A DNA stretch of 64,000 bases. Origin: Ipomoea triloba. Lineage: Eukaryota > Streptophyta > Magnoliopsida > Solanales > Convolvulaceae. A program made the position numbers and the translations under genes. The DNA lies in contig NC_044922.1 in assembly GCF_003576645.1 (NCBI RefSeq), positions 16,849,228 to 16,913,227 of the forward strand, given 5' to 3'. The notes beneath the pieces are model-generated. The model saw only the letters and a list, made by a program, of their open reading frames with translations, was not told where the DNA came from and ran no database searches. This document shows, one piece after another, positions 33,498-46,020 of the stretch. The stretch's first letter is position 1. Each line of letters starts with the position of its first letter.

Positions 33498-34617
33498 TGA
33501 AGAAGCAGTATTGTGTAGGGGTTGATTCGTCAAAATATATTTGTATGTTAAAACGGAAAGTCAGTGACTCCCCGAGTGTCGGTCTCGAAGGAGGGACGTG
33601 GAGGTGTGTCAAGTGTGCGGAAGTTTACTTGATTGAGTCATGCATGGGATTCGAGTGTGGTGAATGGTGGATCGTGAGTGAGATGAGTTCATAAGGTTTG
33701 GTTTGAGTGCAAGAGAGTAGTAAAGTAAAAGAGTTGCAAATATGTAAAAGGGGTAGGGATTGGATAGTGCTCATGGATGTTGCATTATGGTGTGGCTAAG
33801 GTAATGGATAGATGATGCAAAGATGTTGGCTATTCAAGAGTGTGTTGTCTTAGTCATTTTCCACCTTTGTGTACTAAGGCTTCTTTAACTTAGGAGTGCC
33901 TTCAAGCATCCAAAGTTCTAAGAGGAATTTTATCAAACACTTAAGCTACACACTATCCTACTATTCTTAAGAAGTCCATAGGAACTACGATTGTGTCAAG
34001 CTTCAAATCCTAACTCTAATCAAAGACATGAAAGAGTCAAGAGCTCAATCTCTCATCTAGATTGGCCAAATCCAAACAAGATCTCATCAAAACAATAATC
34101 AATAGAAAAGAATAGATAACCCAACAATATAAGCATTTAGATCCAAAATATAGAGATAAGATCATCACACTAGCAACATTCAATCACACAATCCAAATCC
34201 CTAGATTAAACTAGCCACTCATGATATGAAATTCAAGACAAAAGCTAATTTAATCCAAGAACAAGTTAACTAAATATAATAGAAATGAAATAGAGATCAC
34301 CTAGAGTGAAGTAATCCTTCAATCCAAGCTTGTTGTCTTGCTACAATGGAGATCTATCTAAACTAAGAAATGAAAAACTAAGAAAAATGGAGAAAGTTCT
34401 CCAAAGGAAAAACTAAGTAATCCTTCAATCCAAGCTTGTTTTGCTCCTATTTGCTCCCGGGGCTCCTGTTTCACCTCTTTTAGGCTAAAAGTAGCTTTCG
34501 TGTGTTGGTTAGTGATTTTCAAGCATTTATGAGCATAATTCATCATGTAAGGATGCTATGAACGTGACAAAACACCCTAATATGAGCTTGATTTAAGGGT
34601 ATCTCGGAGGCTTATCA
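33498..34617 (-). repeat. 5' LTR of E2, internally deleted
   Basis: A 1120-bp LTR from TGAAGAAGC to GGCTTATCA. It is near-identical to 25013-26350 but lacks about 220 bases corresponding to 25930-26170. At the breakpoint 'gtaatccttcaatccaagct' is present a second time, as expected from a template jump. The lost part includes the TATA-like and GC-rich region. Confidence 0.85.
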
Positions 34618-34622
34618 ATCCT

Positions 34623-35277
34623 CTAAAGGCAAATCACTAAATAGAGCATTCTAAACCAGTGTTATAACTGAAGGCTTAATGTCAAAGTTGTTTGCTTCCA
34701 CAGGTGGTATGTAGATTGAGTTATGCATACTGAACTCCGCGGTCATGAAATCTGCTATGGTTCTTCTTTCCTCTCTTCTTTCCTCTCTCATGTAACCCTG
34801 GTAGTTCTCCCGTGGAGCATTTCTCCTTCTCGGTTCATAATAATCATCCCTATGAACTTCTCTTCCTCTTTGCTCAAAGAAGTTATCTCTCGGTGCATTT
34901 CTCATCCTCGGCTCAAAATGTTCTTCCCTTTCATAGAATCCAGCTCTATCATTGGGTTGCTCATAGTAGGGATCCCTTTCCTGATACTGCCCAACATGGG
35001 GTGGTGGTATCAATGGTTGATCCCTTTCTCTCTGAAGAGGTTGTTCCTCATTTTCATCTACTTCTCTCAGTAGGGATCTGTTCTGAGGTGCACTTAATCC
35101 TACACTCCTTAATGTTCCAGTAGTGACCCCGTCTGGATGTTCAACCCTACTTGGTGAAGCCATTTCTTCAATAATCCATTCTTGATTACGGGCTGCTCTG
35201 TTCCGTATTCTCACTATCGCGTTTATCTCGTGGTCAATTGCTAGCAATCCTTGCACACCTTTAGAACAGGTTTGCAT
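34623..35277 (-). pseudogene. Gypsy gag, N-terminal half, element E1
   Basis: A minus-strand frame of 208 residues (34651-35277), rich in Arg/Glu with repeated motifs PRDNFFEQRGREVHRDD and PRENYQG, then MHNSIYIPPVEANNFDIKPS, which matches E2 gag. A TAG ends it at 34651, and the reading continues as gag-like DLPLED up to the E2 insertion point. Its continuation is at 25012 going left. Its PBS is at 35501-35517. Confidence 0.8.
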
Positions 35278-35500
35278 GCAACTAGCTATTCACCTGTAAG
35301 CACAAAAACAACAACAACGCTTTTGCAACTAAAAGTAGTTGCTAATGAGAGTAGTAACTAATTTAAATGCTTAAAAGAAAAAAAAAAAGAACAAAGTGCT
35401 TTGCGAAAACAATAAGCAAATAGTGATGGTTAGACTCTGTAACTTAGATGATGGCCCATATTAACCCAAATGGACTCATTACTCAAAAATCGATGTCATT

Positions 35501-35517
35501 CCCCAGCAACGGCGCCA
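35501..35517 (-). other. Primer-binding site of E1
   Basis: Minus strand TGGCGCCGTTGCTGGGG, one mismatch from the E2 and E3 sites, two bases inside the LTR end at 35520. Confidence 0.8.
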
Positions 35518-35519
35518 TT

Positions 35520-36640
35520 TGAAAGTTGTATTTTAGTGGTGATTAAAAATTAAGAGTATCGTCCTCAAGGAATGACTTAATGGGAGTTTGAGTAATAAGG
35601 GGTTAAGCACGGGTTCATGCAGTGTTTGAAAGCTAACCTAAAGATATTTGAGCAGTTCATGTTTAAGAAATCAATAATGAGAACAAGTAAGTAAATTAAA
35701 AGGTAATAAATGAAATAGAGATTTGAACCAAACATCCTTGCACAAAATCCCTTGTGTCTAAAGATTATGTTATGTAAGTCTAGATGATGAACTTGGGGAA
35801 ATGGTTTAAGTGCCAATGTAACTCTCGTGATCAAATGGACTATCAACTAATCCTAAGTCCCATTCTCATGGCAACTTGGCTAGAAGAGACAATTTAACAA
35901 ACACTTTGTGTGCTTATTTCCTTCAAACTCGCTTTTCTCAAAGGTGAGTAAGAAATATGAGAGGTATGTATGGCTATGGTGTAGCCCTATTCGCATAGGT
36001 GGAACACCAATTCCAAATATCTCTTGCATAATTTGGCCATAATTATGAAGAGTCAAATCAATTACACTCAATTCATAACCAAGTTCAACATTAAGACAAT
36101 ACAAACCTAATTTATGCAATTTAATTCATATTGGGATTCATACTTCAAGGAAGTTCAATTCAAATATTAGGAATGTTTAACTACTCATGCTTCTAATGTA
36201 AAACTAAAAGCAATTGAAATAATAAACATAGAATTCAAACAAACTTTAAGAAATATAAATGCAAAAATAGGAAATAGAGAACTTAACTTGATGATTTGAT
36301 TGAAAGAAATAATTTGGAAATTGATGTAGATTGTGTAATTACAATGGATATTCTTCTACTAAATCTTCTAATAGATGGTAGATTACTAGTGTGGGAAGTG
36401 TTCTTAAAGTTTCCTAGAGAGAAAAACTAAAAGGGGTGTTTAGAAATTCAAAAGTGATTATAAAATAACCAACCAAGGGTATTTATAGTCTAATTTTTGC
36501 GCCATTTCGCACCCTTCAGGACTAGAAGTCACGGTGGAACTCACGGTGTGAGTCCCACAATGAGTCTCAATGATCAGTTTCTGATCGGCACTCACGCTGA
36601 AACCTTTGGTGTAGGATTCACTTCCAACCTTATAATGAAA
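35520..36640 (-). mobile_element. 5' LTR of element E1 (outer border uncertain)
   Basis: Begins TGAAAGTTGTATTTTAGTGG next to the PBS and carries the 'gagtatcgtcctcaaggaat' block typical of gypsy LTR ends. No clear TG border or target duplication could be placed on the right. A tandem repeat of about 30 bp ('attcacttccaacctt') at 36617-36675 marks the transition. The matching 3' LTR is not in the window. Confidence 0.65.
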
Positions 36641-36675
36641 TTTAAGATTCACTTCCAACCTTTTAATGAAATTTA

Positions 36676-37620
36676 AGATTTTAGATATTATTTACAAAAT
36701 TATAAATATTGTTAAACATTTAAAATTAGTAATAGTTATAAATTAGTATATTTTAAATAGCAGTATTTTAAATTAGGTAAAATATTATTGAGTGCTGCAA
36801 CTGGATGTGCGTGTGTAATATTTATATTTATATTTATATAAAAATGCGATTACCAATAAATTACGTTATTACCGTGAGAATGGTATAATTTATGGCAACT
36901 GGGAGAATTAGGTATAATTTGTGAAATTGGAAACAATATTACCAATTAATAGATATTAATTAATTTCCATACAATATTTTCTTACCAATTAAACTTTATT
37001 AATTATTTTACCAATAAATTATTAAAATTAAAGAGGAGGATTTTATTTTTATAGATAGATCGATTAATAATTAATAATTAATAATAAGATAATAGAATGT
37101 ATAGATTAATTAATTTATTATTGTACACTAAATTTATTAAATATTAAATGTTATACGATTATTAAATATTAAATATATTTCCTCAAAATTAATTTTCATT
37201 CCTTATCCTAGTTTATTTATTGATGTTTTTAATAGACACCATTTAAGAATGAATATATTCTATATTTATTGTTCATATATCAATTACTTGGTAGAATGGT
37301 AATGATCTCCTAGCATATTTTTAAAATATTATAATTATTACGCATAATAATTTATAGGAACTGGATGTGCGTGTGTTAATAACGTACTATTGATGTTATT
37401 AACGTGATTTTGTAAAGAATAAAATAAATGATTATTTCCTTATTGGTGTAAACTTATTGGAAACAATATTACCAATTAATAGATATTATTTAATTTTCAA
37501 ATAATTTTTTTTAAATTAAACTTTATTAATTATTTTACCAATAAATTATGTAATTAATATTAACAAAATTTTGAGCGGAAAAATTTGTGAGGAAGATTTT
37601 ACTTGTATATATAGTATAGA
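36676..37620. repeat. AT-rich segment with internal duplication
   Basis: The sequence from 'ctggatgtgcgtgtg' (36799) through 'ggaaacaatattaccaatta' (36929) and 'ttattaattattttaccaat' (about 36996) occurs a second time at about 37362-37560. This suggests a duplication of about 550 bp. No gene is visible. Confidence 0.65.
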
Positions 37621-37786
37621 TATAGATTACTAGTTAATTTAGGAATCAAAAGTGCAAATCTCTCTAATATCTTTTTTATATAATAAGGTAAGCATAGTTT
37701 TGGAAAAAAATTATTTTGTATAGAATTGAATCTGTGCTTACCAAATATACCAATTTTGGTTGTTAATCTTGTAGGCAGTTTAATGC

Positions 37787-37794
37787 TATAAATA
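37787..37794 (+). promoter_or_regulatory. TATA box of peptide gene copy 4
   Basis: TATAAATA 97 bases before the ATG, in the conserved promoter block. Confidence 0.65.
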
Positions 37795-38107
37795 GGAAAA
37801 AAGTGTCCTATAATCTCATTCTATCTGATCTCTAATTAAAAGCAATTCAGTCATCCCGTCCAAAAAAAAATCCTTTCTTCGAAATGGCATTCAAAATCAT
37901 GTGGTGCGCTCTCCTTCTTTCCCTAATTGCATTTTGTAAGTCCAGTCCATTTATTTTCTTTAGAATACTATCCTCTGCGTTGGAGTTTCAATATTTTTAG
38001 GGAGTTTACGTAGTGTAAATGTAATGTATGAGTGAACGTGCACTCTTGTCCCTAAAGAGAGGTCGGGAGTTCGAATCCTCTCTTGTATGAAAAAACCAAT
38101 ATGTCTA

Positions 38108-38275
38108 GCACATTGCCCTTTTTTTTTCTGAGTACTACTGACTCTGTTACAATGTATTATCTGTTCGTAGCTACTTTCTTAACCTACTGAAGCACAAAGA
38201 GTCACCAGTCGCCTACACTGAGGCTCGAACCCACTCCCCTCCATGTGGGAGTGTAAACCGGGTGCCACTAATTGG
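38108..38275 (-). mobile_element. tRNA-derived SINE-like insertion in the copy 4 intron
   Basis: Absent from the introns of the other copies. On the minus strand it starts TGGCACCCGGTTTACACTCC, has a B-box-like GGTTCGAGCC, and ends in a run of A. No clean target duplication was seen. It is a different family from the SINE-like sequence already in these introns. Confidence 0.65.
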
Positions 38276-38542
38276 GTTGGCATAGTGCGAATGAGAATTA
38301 GTGTGAGTATAGTACGGGTTTAAAGGCATGCTCAGAACACCTCAGCACCAATAGTTATATCGTGGACTGCGGTCCACAGTAAAATTTGCGCCTTAGGACA
38401 TCTCGTGGTCTAACCCAAAATAAAATTACAAACTGTGATGGTATGTAACTCATTGTTCGGAGATGAAAAGAGAACGAAAATAATAACTATAATACATATC
38501 TACATATTGAATCATCTTTAATGACTCTAAAAAGAATAGAGA

Positions 38543-38646
<104 letters not shown>

Positions 38647-38749
38647 TAGCAATATAATTATCGAAAATAGAATTACAAATAACAATGAGATTTATTTTTG
38701 TTTTATTTTGCACCAAAGTTTACTTTTATGCGCATGAAAAGTTTCGAAA

Positions 38750-39545
38750 AGAATATTATCACGAGAGTAATTTAATTACATACATTAACATAATATATTA
38801 AAAAAAATTTGGAATTAAATTGATTGTTGGAATTTTTTTTTTAATATTATCATCAAAGGAATTTAATTACGTACATTAACATAATATAGTAATTTTTTTA
38901 ATACTATAATGTACATCATATAGTAATTTGATTGTTGGAATTTTTATTTTTTTTGAATATTATCATTAGAAGACTTTAATTACGTACATCAACATAATGG
39001 AGTAATATTTTTTTAATACTATAATATACATCATATATTAATTTGATTGTTGTAATTTTTATTTTTATTTTAATATTATCATGAGAGGAATTTAATTACG
39101 TATATTAACATAATATAGTAATATTTTTTTGAAAACTATAATATACATCATATAGTAATTTGATTGTTGTAATTTTTTTTTTTGAATATTATCATGAGAG
39201 AAATTTAATTACGTATATTAACATAATATAGTATTTTTTTTTGAATACTATAATATACATTATATAGTAATTTGATTGTTTACGAATATAAAATTAAAAA
39301 AAATTTTGCAAGATTAAAATATTTTGAACCATTATTGAATTGCATGATATATTATCATGAGAGGAATTTAATTACGTACATTAACATAATATAGTAGTAT
39401 ATTTTTTGAATACAATAATATACATCATATATATAGTAATTTGATTGTTTGATTTTTTTTTAATATTATCATGAGAGAAATTTAATTGCGTACATTAACA
39501 TAATATAATAATATTTTTTTGGAATACTATAATATACATCATATA
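38750..39545. repeat. AT-rich tandem array inside the copy 4 intron
   Basis: About seven units of the family found at 2690-3872, with the same motifs. The preceding ~280 bases (from about 38465) also match 2516-2690, so array and flank were copied together. Confidence 0.9.
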
Positions 39546-39862
39546 GTAAATTTTGCGCCTCAGGACATCTCATGGTCTAACCGAAAATAAAATTACAAAC
39601 TGTGATTGTATGTAACTCATTGTTCATAGATGAAAAACTAATGATTAAAGTTTTGGCAGGCATATCACCCACGACGGTTGATGCGTGCGATTGCAAGGAC
39701 AAGTGGTGCTTGGACGATGATGATTGTGACCAATCATAACGTTGCCGTTGTAGCAAAATTTTTCACATGTGCGGATGTCCTATTCAACCACACGCGAATA
39801 ATCTCGACTGTAGTAGCGATAAGGATTGTAATCATCCTCATCATCTTGGACTTACAAATTAA

Positions 39863-41300
39863 ACCTACAACATCCAAAATAATTTTACATTAGCTAAAAT
39901 AGTAATCACAAAAAATATCTAAATTAGTTTCATAGATATTGGGGATTTCCATTCCTCTCCAACTTATTCTATGTAATTCATGGTTGTTGAATAAATATAA
40001 TATTGGGTGTTACTAGTTAACAAGATGTCTTGGGGTTCAAACTCCCGATCTCTATCAAGGAACAAGAGCGCATGACCACTCAGGCCAACCAAACTGGTTA
40101 CTGGATGTTAATGATTTGATGATCAATATTTCATATAACAAATATTTCTCTCCCTTATCAATTGATGTTACTATATTCTATGAAAAATTATTTTAATAGG
40201 AAATTAATTATATCAATTATGTTCTGTAGAAATGGCATAAGATTTGGAAAAAAATGATATAAATAGGTATTAAAAGTTAGAATTAATTATTTTTCAACTA
40301 AATCATTTAAATGCTTTGCAAAGTTGGATTGACCTAATTCAAAACCATAGTTCGGCCGGAAAAATTTAACGATAGGACTAAATGTGATACAAATTGAATA
40401 GTCATGCATCTACTTTGAATATGTTAATAGTCAACGACCAAATGTGATATAAATTGAATTGTCATGCACCTAATTTAAAAATCTTGATAGTCAAGGACCA
40501 AAATTGATACATGTATTATAATCGAATGACTAAAAATGATATTTTCTCTTTTTGAATCTATTCACTTGGGCCAAACATGCCCTTTGGACTAAAATAAAAT
40601 AATACTAGTTAAATTTAATGAGTTGTGTTCATATTTATATTTATATATCTTGTATTATTATTGATATTGTTATTGTTATTACTTGATAATTCAGGAACCG
40701 AAAGTGCAAATCTCTCTAATATCTTTTTATAAAAAATAATTCAATGATAATATAATAAGGTAAGCATATAGTTTTGGGAAAAAAAAATTATTTTGTTCAG
40801 AATTGAATTAGTGCTTACCAAATATACCAATTTGGGCTGTTAATCTTGTAGGCAAAACTGCAAAAGTGTCCTATAATCTCTAATTAAAAATTAAAAATTG
40901 GAATTAATTGACTTTAAAAGGTCACTACCCGAGTTCATTAGATTATACGACTGGACAACCATTCGACCAAGGTTCGATTCACAAGGCCGAACCCATGACG
41001 ACCACGAGTTGATGAGCCAAAGGACTATCTGATAGGCCAGGCCGAACCATGAAGCACGAGTTCATGACCCACAGGTGTCGGCTTACACAAGTAATTTGAT
41101 TTGCACCACCCTACACGCAAAAGAGAGCCTTTATGCTATACAATTCAATACACCTTAGAAAGACTCTTGTATAAATAGTGGTGCAAACCCACTTCCCAAA
41201 CCAATGTAGGACAAAAGGTTACTTTAAAGCTTTTCCCTCCATTTTTTCAACTCTAATGGGTCAATTTTGAGAACCAATTTCCCATTCACCTATTATCCGT
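39863..41300. repeat. 3' flank of copy 4 (paralogue of 8275-9700)
   Basis: The same non-coding order as after copy 3: SINE-like sequence (about 40010-40100), AT-rich flank, promoter stump at about 40845, then the 'ccacgagttgatgagccaaa' segment. No gene is present. Confidence 0.75.
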
Positions 41301-42496
41301 TTTGTGCGTACAATATATCAATCTCTTCGTCTAACTACAAAGAACTTGAATCCACTTTGACGCGAACCAAATCGGAAGTGGACCCCACATATATTTGTAC
41401 CACAAAATAGTCAATAAAATGTCATTTTATGCTATTTTTTTCTAACAGAACATACCTTTCCTCCATAATAGGTTGTGATCTAGTGTGGTCGAGGTGGAAC
41501 CCCAAAGAAATTAATGCAGTCCTGGAAAATTGTTGCAGATTGAAAGGAGCTGGAAAGAACATGGTGTCGCCATCGCAACGCCCGATCGGAATTACCATTT
41601 CACTACATCTCTACACACCAAAATCTCTCATTTCTTAATAAAACGCTTATAGTAAGCCAGAAGTTAGAGTTATTAGCAGTAAATAATGAACAATTTTATT
41701 TCCTCCTCTCATATTTGTCACGTTTCGATGACAAGATATTGCACATGACTTTCCGAGCTCCTGCACCGACTTTCCAAGCTCCCGCCCAACAACTTTAACA
41801 TTAAAGTTTAATCTTCCCCAAATATAAGAGTAAGGCACTGTTTATGATATATACTTACTTGCCAACTCCATCTCCAAATAGCATTACCGGTGGGAATACT
41901 GTAGCAAGATTGGTTCCCTTCCAGCAAAAATCCGGTCAAGAATATGAGTCACTTTGGGCGCGCCATCTATGCCGCCGCACACTTCCGTCATGAGATATTC
42001 CGACGGTGTGTCATATTGAGCGGCGACGGAGTATCTCAGATCCAAGTAATCCTTTAAATCCCTCGACGAGTTGAAGTTCCTAAACACCATCCAATAAAAG
42101 TTGTGTAACTATAATATTTAGCATAGTGATAAACACTTAATTTGACAAATTATATTTATGTATATATTTAAGGATAAGTACTTACTAGCAAAGCTTGAAT
42201 TTGCGACTGAGAATGGAGAGGCCATTTGGCTTGGAAGCAATTTTGTCAATAATAGACCATGATTTTCTTATAGTTTGATAACAACTCTCACTAACTTCCT
42301 GCAACTAACATTCAAATTAAAAATTCAAGCTGGTAAAAATCATCATATGATACAAATAAAAAAAAAAGTTTGATTGCTTACCCTAAAGTCTTTGGCCACT
42401 ATAGAATAATATCTATTTTGTGGTGTGATATTGTCAAAGTAGAGAATGGGAGCTGATGAAGCTAAGGCACCCAGAGCAACGTGTGGATACTTCAAC

Positions 42497-43071
42497 CAAT
42501 GTTGAAAAAAATGCTAGGCGCCCCTATACGCCCGATCAGTTTTTATTTTTTTTTAATTTTTTTTTATTTTCTGTGCCTAATAAACTAATAGGAAGTAAAT
42601 ATTAAATAATAATGTATCCACCTTGCAGTGCCCCAAGAGTCTTTGACTCTTTTCCTTCTTCCAAGTTCCAAGATAAACATTAGCATTATTCAGATCTTCT
42701 TCATTCTTCATTTCTTCTCCACACATCCGTAGACTCCTCACCATCACCAGAGCATTGTCCCGTCGCCGTCTCTATTGAACCAACAGACATTTTATGCAAA
42801 CATTCGTTTCTGGGTTCAAGAATCGAAACCAAAATGCAGTTTCTGGGTTATACTCACATTCGTTTCTGGGTTTGACTCATTCAAGACCAAAATGAAGTTT
42901 ATGCACAGGCTGCTCAAAGAGATAAATGATGCGATTTTTTTTTTTGGTTATTCGGCCGGCTAGGCGGTCTAGGCGGCCGCCTAGTCGGCCTGCCGCGGAG
43001 GAGGCCGATTCCGGCCTTCCTCGCGGCGGCCATGGACCGCCTAGCGCCTAGACGCGATTTTTGCAACCCTG
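42497..43071. mobile_element. Non-autonomous hAT-like element with 8-bp TSD
   Basis: The 575-bp insert has imperfect inverted ends (CAATGTTGAAAAAAATGC on the left; CAGGGTTGCAAAAATCGC read from the right) and the 8-bp duplication ACTTCAAC at 42489-42496 and 43072-43079. Both ends carry 'ctaggcg'-type GC-rich repeats. Pseudogene A keeps the corresponding exon 3 sequence without this insert. No transposase is present. Confidence 0.85.
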
Positions 43072-43382
43072 ACTTCAACCGAAACCACGAAGCAAGTACT
43101 TCACATCATAATAAAAATGTAATTTCAACCATTAATTCTTTTCAAAAATGTAACTCATCAAAATATTTGAAATTTAGAAAATAAAGATAGAAATAATCTC
43201 GTACTTCCTCCGTATGATCCTCTGACAACAATGATGGGAGGATGAGAACTGAATATTGTATTGATTCAATTGAACAATTACAATGATGAGGAATAGGAGA
43301 TATATATACAAGGGGAGTCTCAGGTAGAGTAGAATAGCTAGTCCTAACGTGACTCAAACTCAGAGAGTCCTAATACTCCCCC

Positions 43383-44978
43383 TCAAGCGCAGGGTAAACT
43401 ACTAACCTGAAGCTTGTCCCTAAGAAAAGAAAATCTAGGACTAGGCAAAGCTTTTGTAAAGATATCAGCTAATTGATCTTTTGTGGAAATAAAGTTAACC
43501 TGAATATCTCCATTGGCAACCCTATCCCTAACAAAGTGGTAGTCAATCTCCACGTGCTTAGTTCTTGCATGAAAAATTGGATTCGCACACATATAAGTAG
43601 CACCAAGATTGTCACACCATAATTTGGGAGTAGGGATGCCATCAATTTTGATCTCACGCAGCAAGGACATGATCCATATTACCTCAGCACAAACATCAGC
43701 CAAGGCTTTATACTCAGCTTCCGTGGATGATCTTGCAACTGTCTTCTGTTTCTTGCACACCCAAGAGATAAGATTGGTGCCAAGAAACACTGCATACCCA
43801 CTAGTAGATTTACGGTCCTCAGGACAACCAGCCCAGTCAGAATCAGAGAAAGCATGAAGCTCTCTAGAATTTGACTGAGTTATACGCAAGCCGAATGAGA
43901 GGATGCCTTTGACATACCTGAGCACTCGTTTTAGCTGCTCCCAGTGAGACAATGTTGGAGCATGCATATGTTGACACAATTGATTGACCGCAAAGGATAA
44001 GTCTGGCCGTGTAATTGTGAGATACTGGAGAGCACCAGCTAAACTCCTGTATTTCGTTGGATCTTCATATGAATCTAAATTAAGCAATGGAGTTTTCGAT
44101 GCAGAAATAGGAGTTGCGAGAGGTTTACAATCAGTCATTCCAGCCCGTTTCAAGATGTCTGACATGTACCGCTGCTGAGAAAGAATAACACCATTGCTAG
44201 TTTTGACTAGCTCAATTCCAAGAAAGAAACCAGGTTCACCAAGATCTCTAATTTTGAAAGTAGTAGACAGTTTAGACAGTAAATCAGACACTAGTAGCTC
44301 ATCAGTCCCCATTACCAAAATGTCATCAACATATACTAAAAGATACACACATGCAGAACCACGAGAGTAATAGAATAATGACACATCAGTCTTTGAAGCT
44401 ATAAACCCAATAGAGAGTAAAAAAGTATGCAGCCGATTAAACCAAGCTCGTGGAGCTTGCTTTAAGCCATATAAGGAACGCTTCAACAGACAAACGTGAT
44501 CAGGCAATTGAGCATCAGCATACCCAGGTGGTTGACGCATATAAACAGTCTCAGCCAAATCACCATTCAAAAATGCATTGTGTACGTCAAGCTGCCTAAC
44601 CACCCAACCTGAGGAAATAGCCAAACTCAAAAGCAATCTGACTGTAGTGGGTTTCACAACCGGACTAAAGGTGTCAAAAAAGTCATGACCAGGAACTTGA
44701 TTAAACCCTTTCGCCACAAGTCTCGCCTTATGCCTCTCTATTGAACCACCAGCTTTACGTTTAGTACGAAAAACTCACTTACACCCAATCACATTCATAC
44801 CTGGGTGAGGAGGAACTAGAACCCAAGTCTGATTGTGCAAAAGCGCATTGAACTCTAGATCCATTGCCTTTCGCCATTCAGAAAATTTAACTGCCTGAGT
44901 GTAGCAAGTGGGCTCGGTAGGACAGGCCTGAGCAGAGAGAGCCAAAAGTGGAGCCACAGACCGACTCCTCGTAGCCAT
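43383..44978 (-). pseudogene. Copia reverse transcriptase and RNase H
   Basis: The long minus-strand frame 43383-44717 (444 residues) contains RT motifs [41 protein letters not shown] and the catalytic YVDDILV. RNase H follows ([43 protein letters not shown]) with a normal C-terminus. The preceding frame 44775-44978 (EWRKAMDLEFNALLHNQTWV) is the RT start, separated by a TGA at the usual Trp of the KWVF motif. The catalytic core is complete but cannot be reached by continuous translation. Confidence 0.9.
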
Positions 44979-45071
44979 TGCATGGGAGCGAACAGTCAGA
45001 CGTGTGGACTTGCCACGGGGTCGTCTTCTTTGACGAGTAGGAGCAGCAGTGGTGGTGACAGGAGAATCAGC

Positions 45072-46020
45072 CTAAGCAGAATCAGCAAGAGAAGATGGCA
45101 ATACCTGTAAAACCGATTCAGCCCACGGCTTCTGCACAGAGGGAAGAGATGGCACAGCAACCCTACTAACAAAGGGAAACACATTCTCGTCAAAGTGTAC
45201 ATGTCTGCAGATATAAATCTTATTAGTCGTTAAGTCCATGCATCTGTACCCCCTAAAAGACTCAGGATAACCTAAGAAGACACAAGGAGATGACCGATAT
45301 GACATTTTGTGACGATTATAAGGACGCAAGTGAGGATAACAAAGACAACCAAACACACGAAGAAAAGAGTATGAGGGAAAAGATTTATGCAACAATAAAT
45401 GAGGACTGGAATTCTGCAAAACACTAGATGGCATTCTATTAATCAAGTAAACAGCAGTTTCAAAAGCAAAGTCCCAAAAACGAGATGGAACAGACGCACG
45501 AGCCATAAGAGTAAGACCAGTTTCGACAATATGTCTGTGCTTCCTCTCAACACGACCATTCTGTTCATGAGTGTAGGCACAGGATTGTCTATGATTAATC
45601 CCTAACTGAAGAAGAACAGTATGTAACTTTTTGTATTCAGCTCCTAAGTCAGACTGAATAGCCTTAATTTTGCAATTAAATAACCGTTCAACTAAGGCAC
45701 GAAACTTGTCAAAAATGGCATACACGTCAGACTTCAATTTCATAGGATAATACCATGTGTAACGAGAATGGTCATCAACAAAAAGAACAAAATAACGATA
45801 ACCAGAAGAAGACAAAACAGGAGGTGGTCCCCAAATATCAGTATAAATCTAATCAAGAATATTCGAACTAAGAGAGTCTACACGTGGCAAAGGGAAACGA
45901 GCAAACTTGCCCAATTGACACGCAGAACACAAAGAAGAAGTACAACGATTATTGCGACTAGAACCACTAACAGAACAAAAAAGAAAGAATACGATCTAAG
46001 ACTCGTTGATGAGGATGTCC
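45072..46020 (-). pseudogene. Copia integrase (broken)
   Basis: 45072-45815 (247 residues) holds the integrase core: YFVLFVDDHSRYTW, then AIQSDLGAEY, SCAYTHEQNGRVERKHRHIVETGL and the downstream VFGCLCYPHLRPY. The second catalytic position reads SDLGAEY where SDNGGE is typical. Upstream, the HHCC zinc-binding part (RLGHPHQRVL, then CSACQLGK) is split by an extra base in a T run near 45975 and a TAG near 45849. A TAG at 45072 ends the frame before the RT region. Confidence 0.88.

Larger units (their letters stand above)
25013..34617 (-). mobile_element. Nested Athila-type element E2, lacking RT-RNaseH-integrase
   Basis: A 9605-bp minus-strand element flanked by the 5-bp duplication ATCCT (25008-25012 and 34618-34622), inserted in the gag of element E1. 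The LTRs are 25013-26350 (3') and 33498-34617 (5'), with the PBS at 33478-33494. Internal order on the minus strand is gag (33300-31576), protease (31488-30715), a non-coding gap, an ORF-1-like gene (29469-28207) and long 3' non-coding DNA. RT, RNase H and integrase are absent. It must have been mobilised in trans if it moved in this form. Confidence 0.88.
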
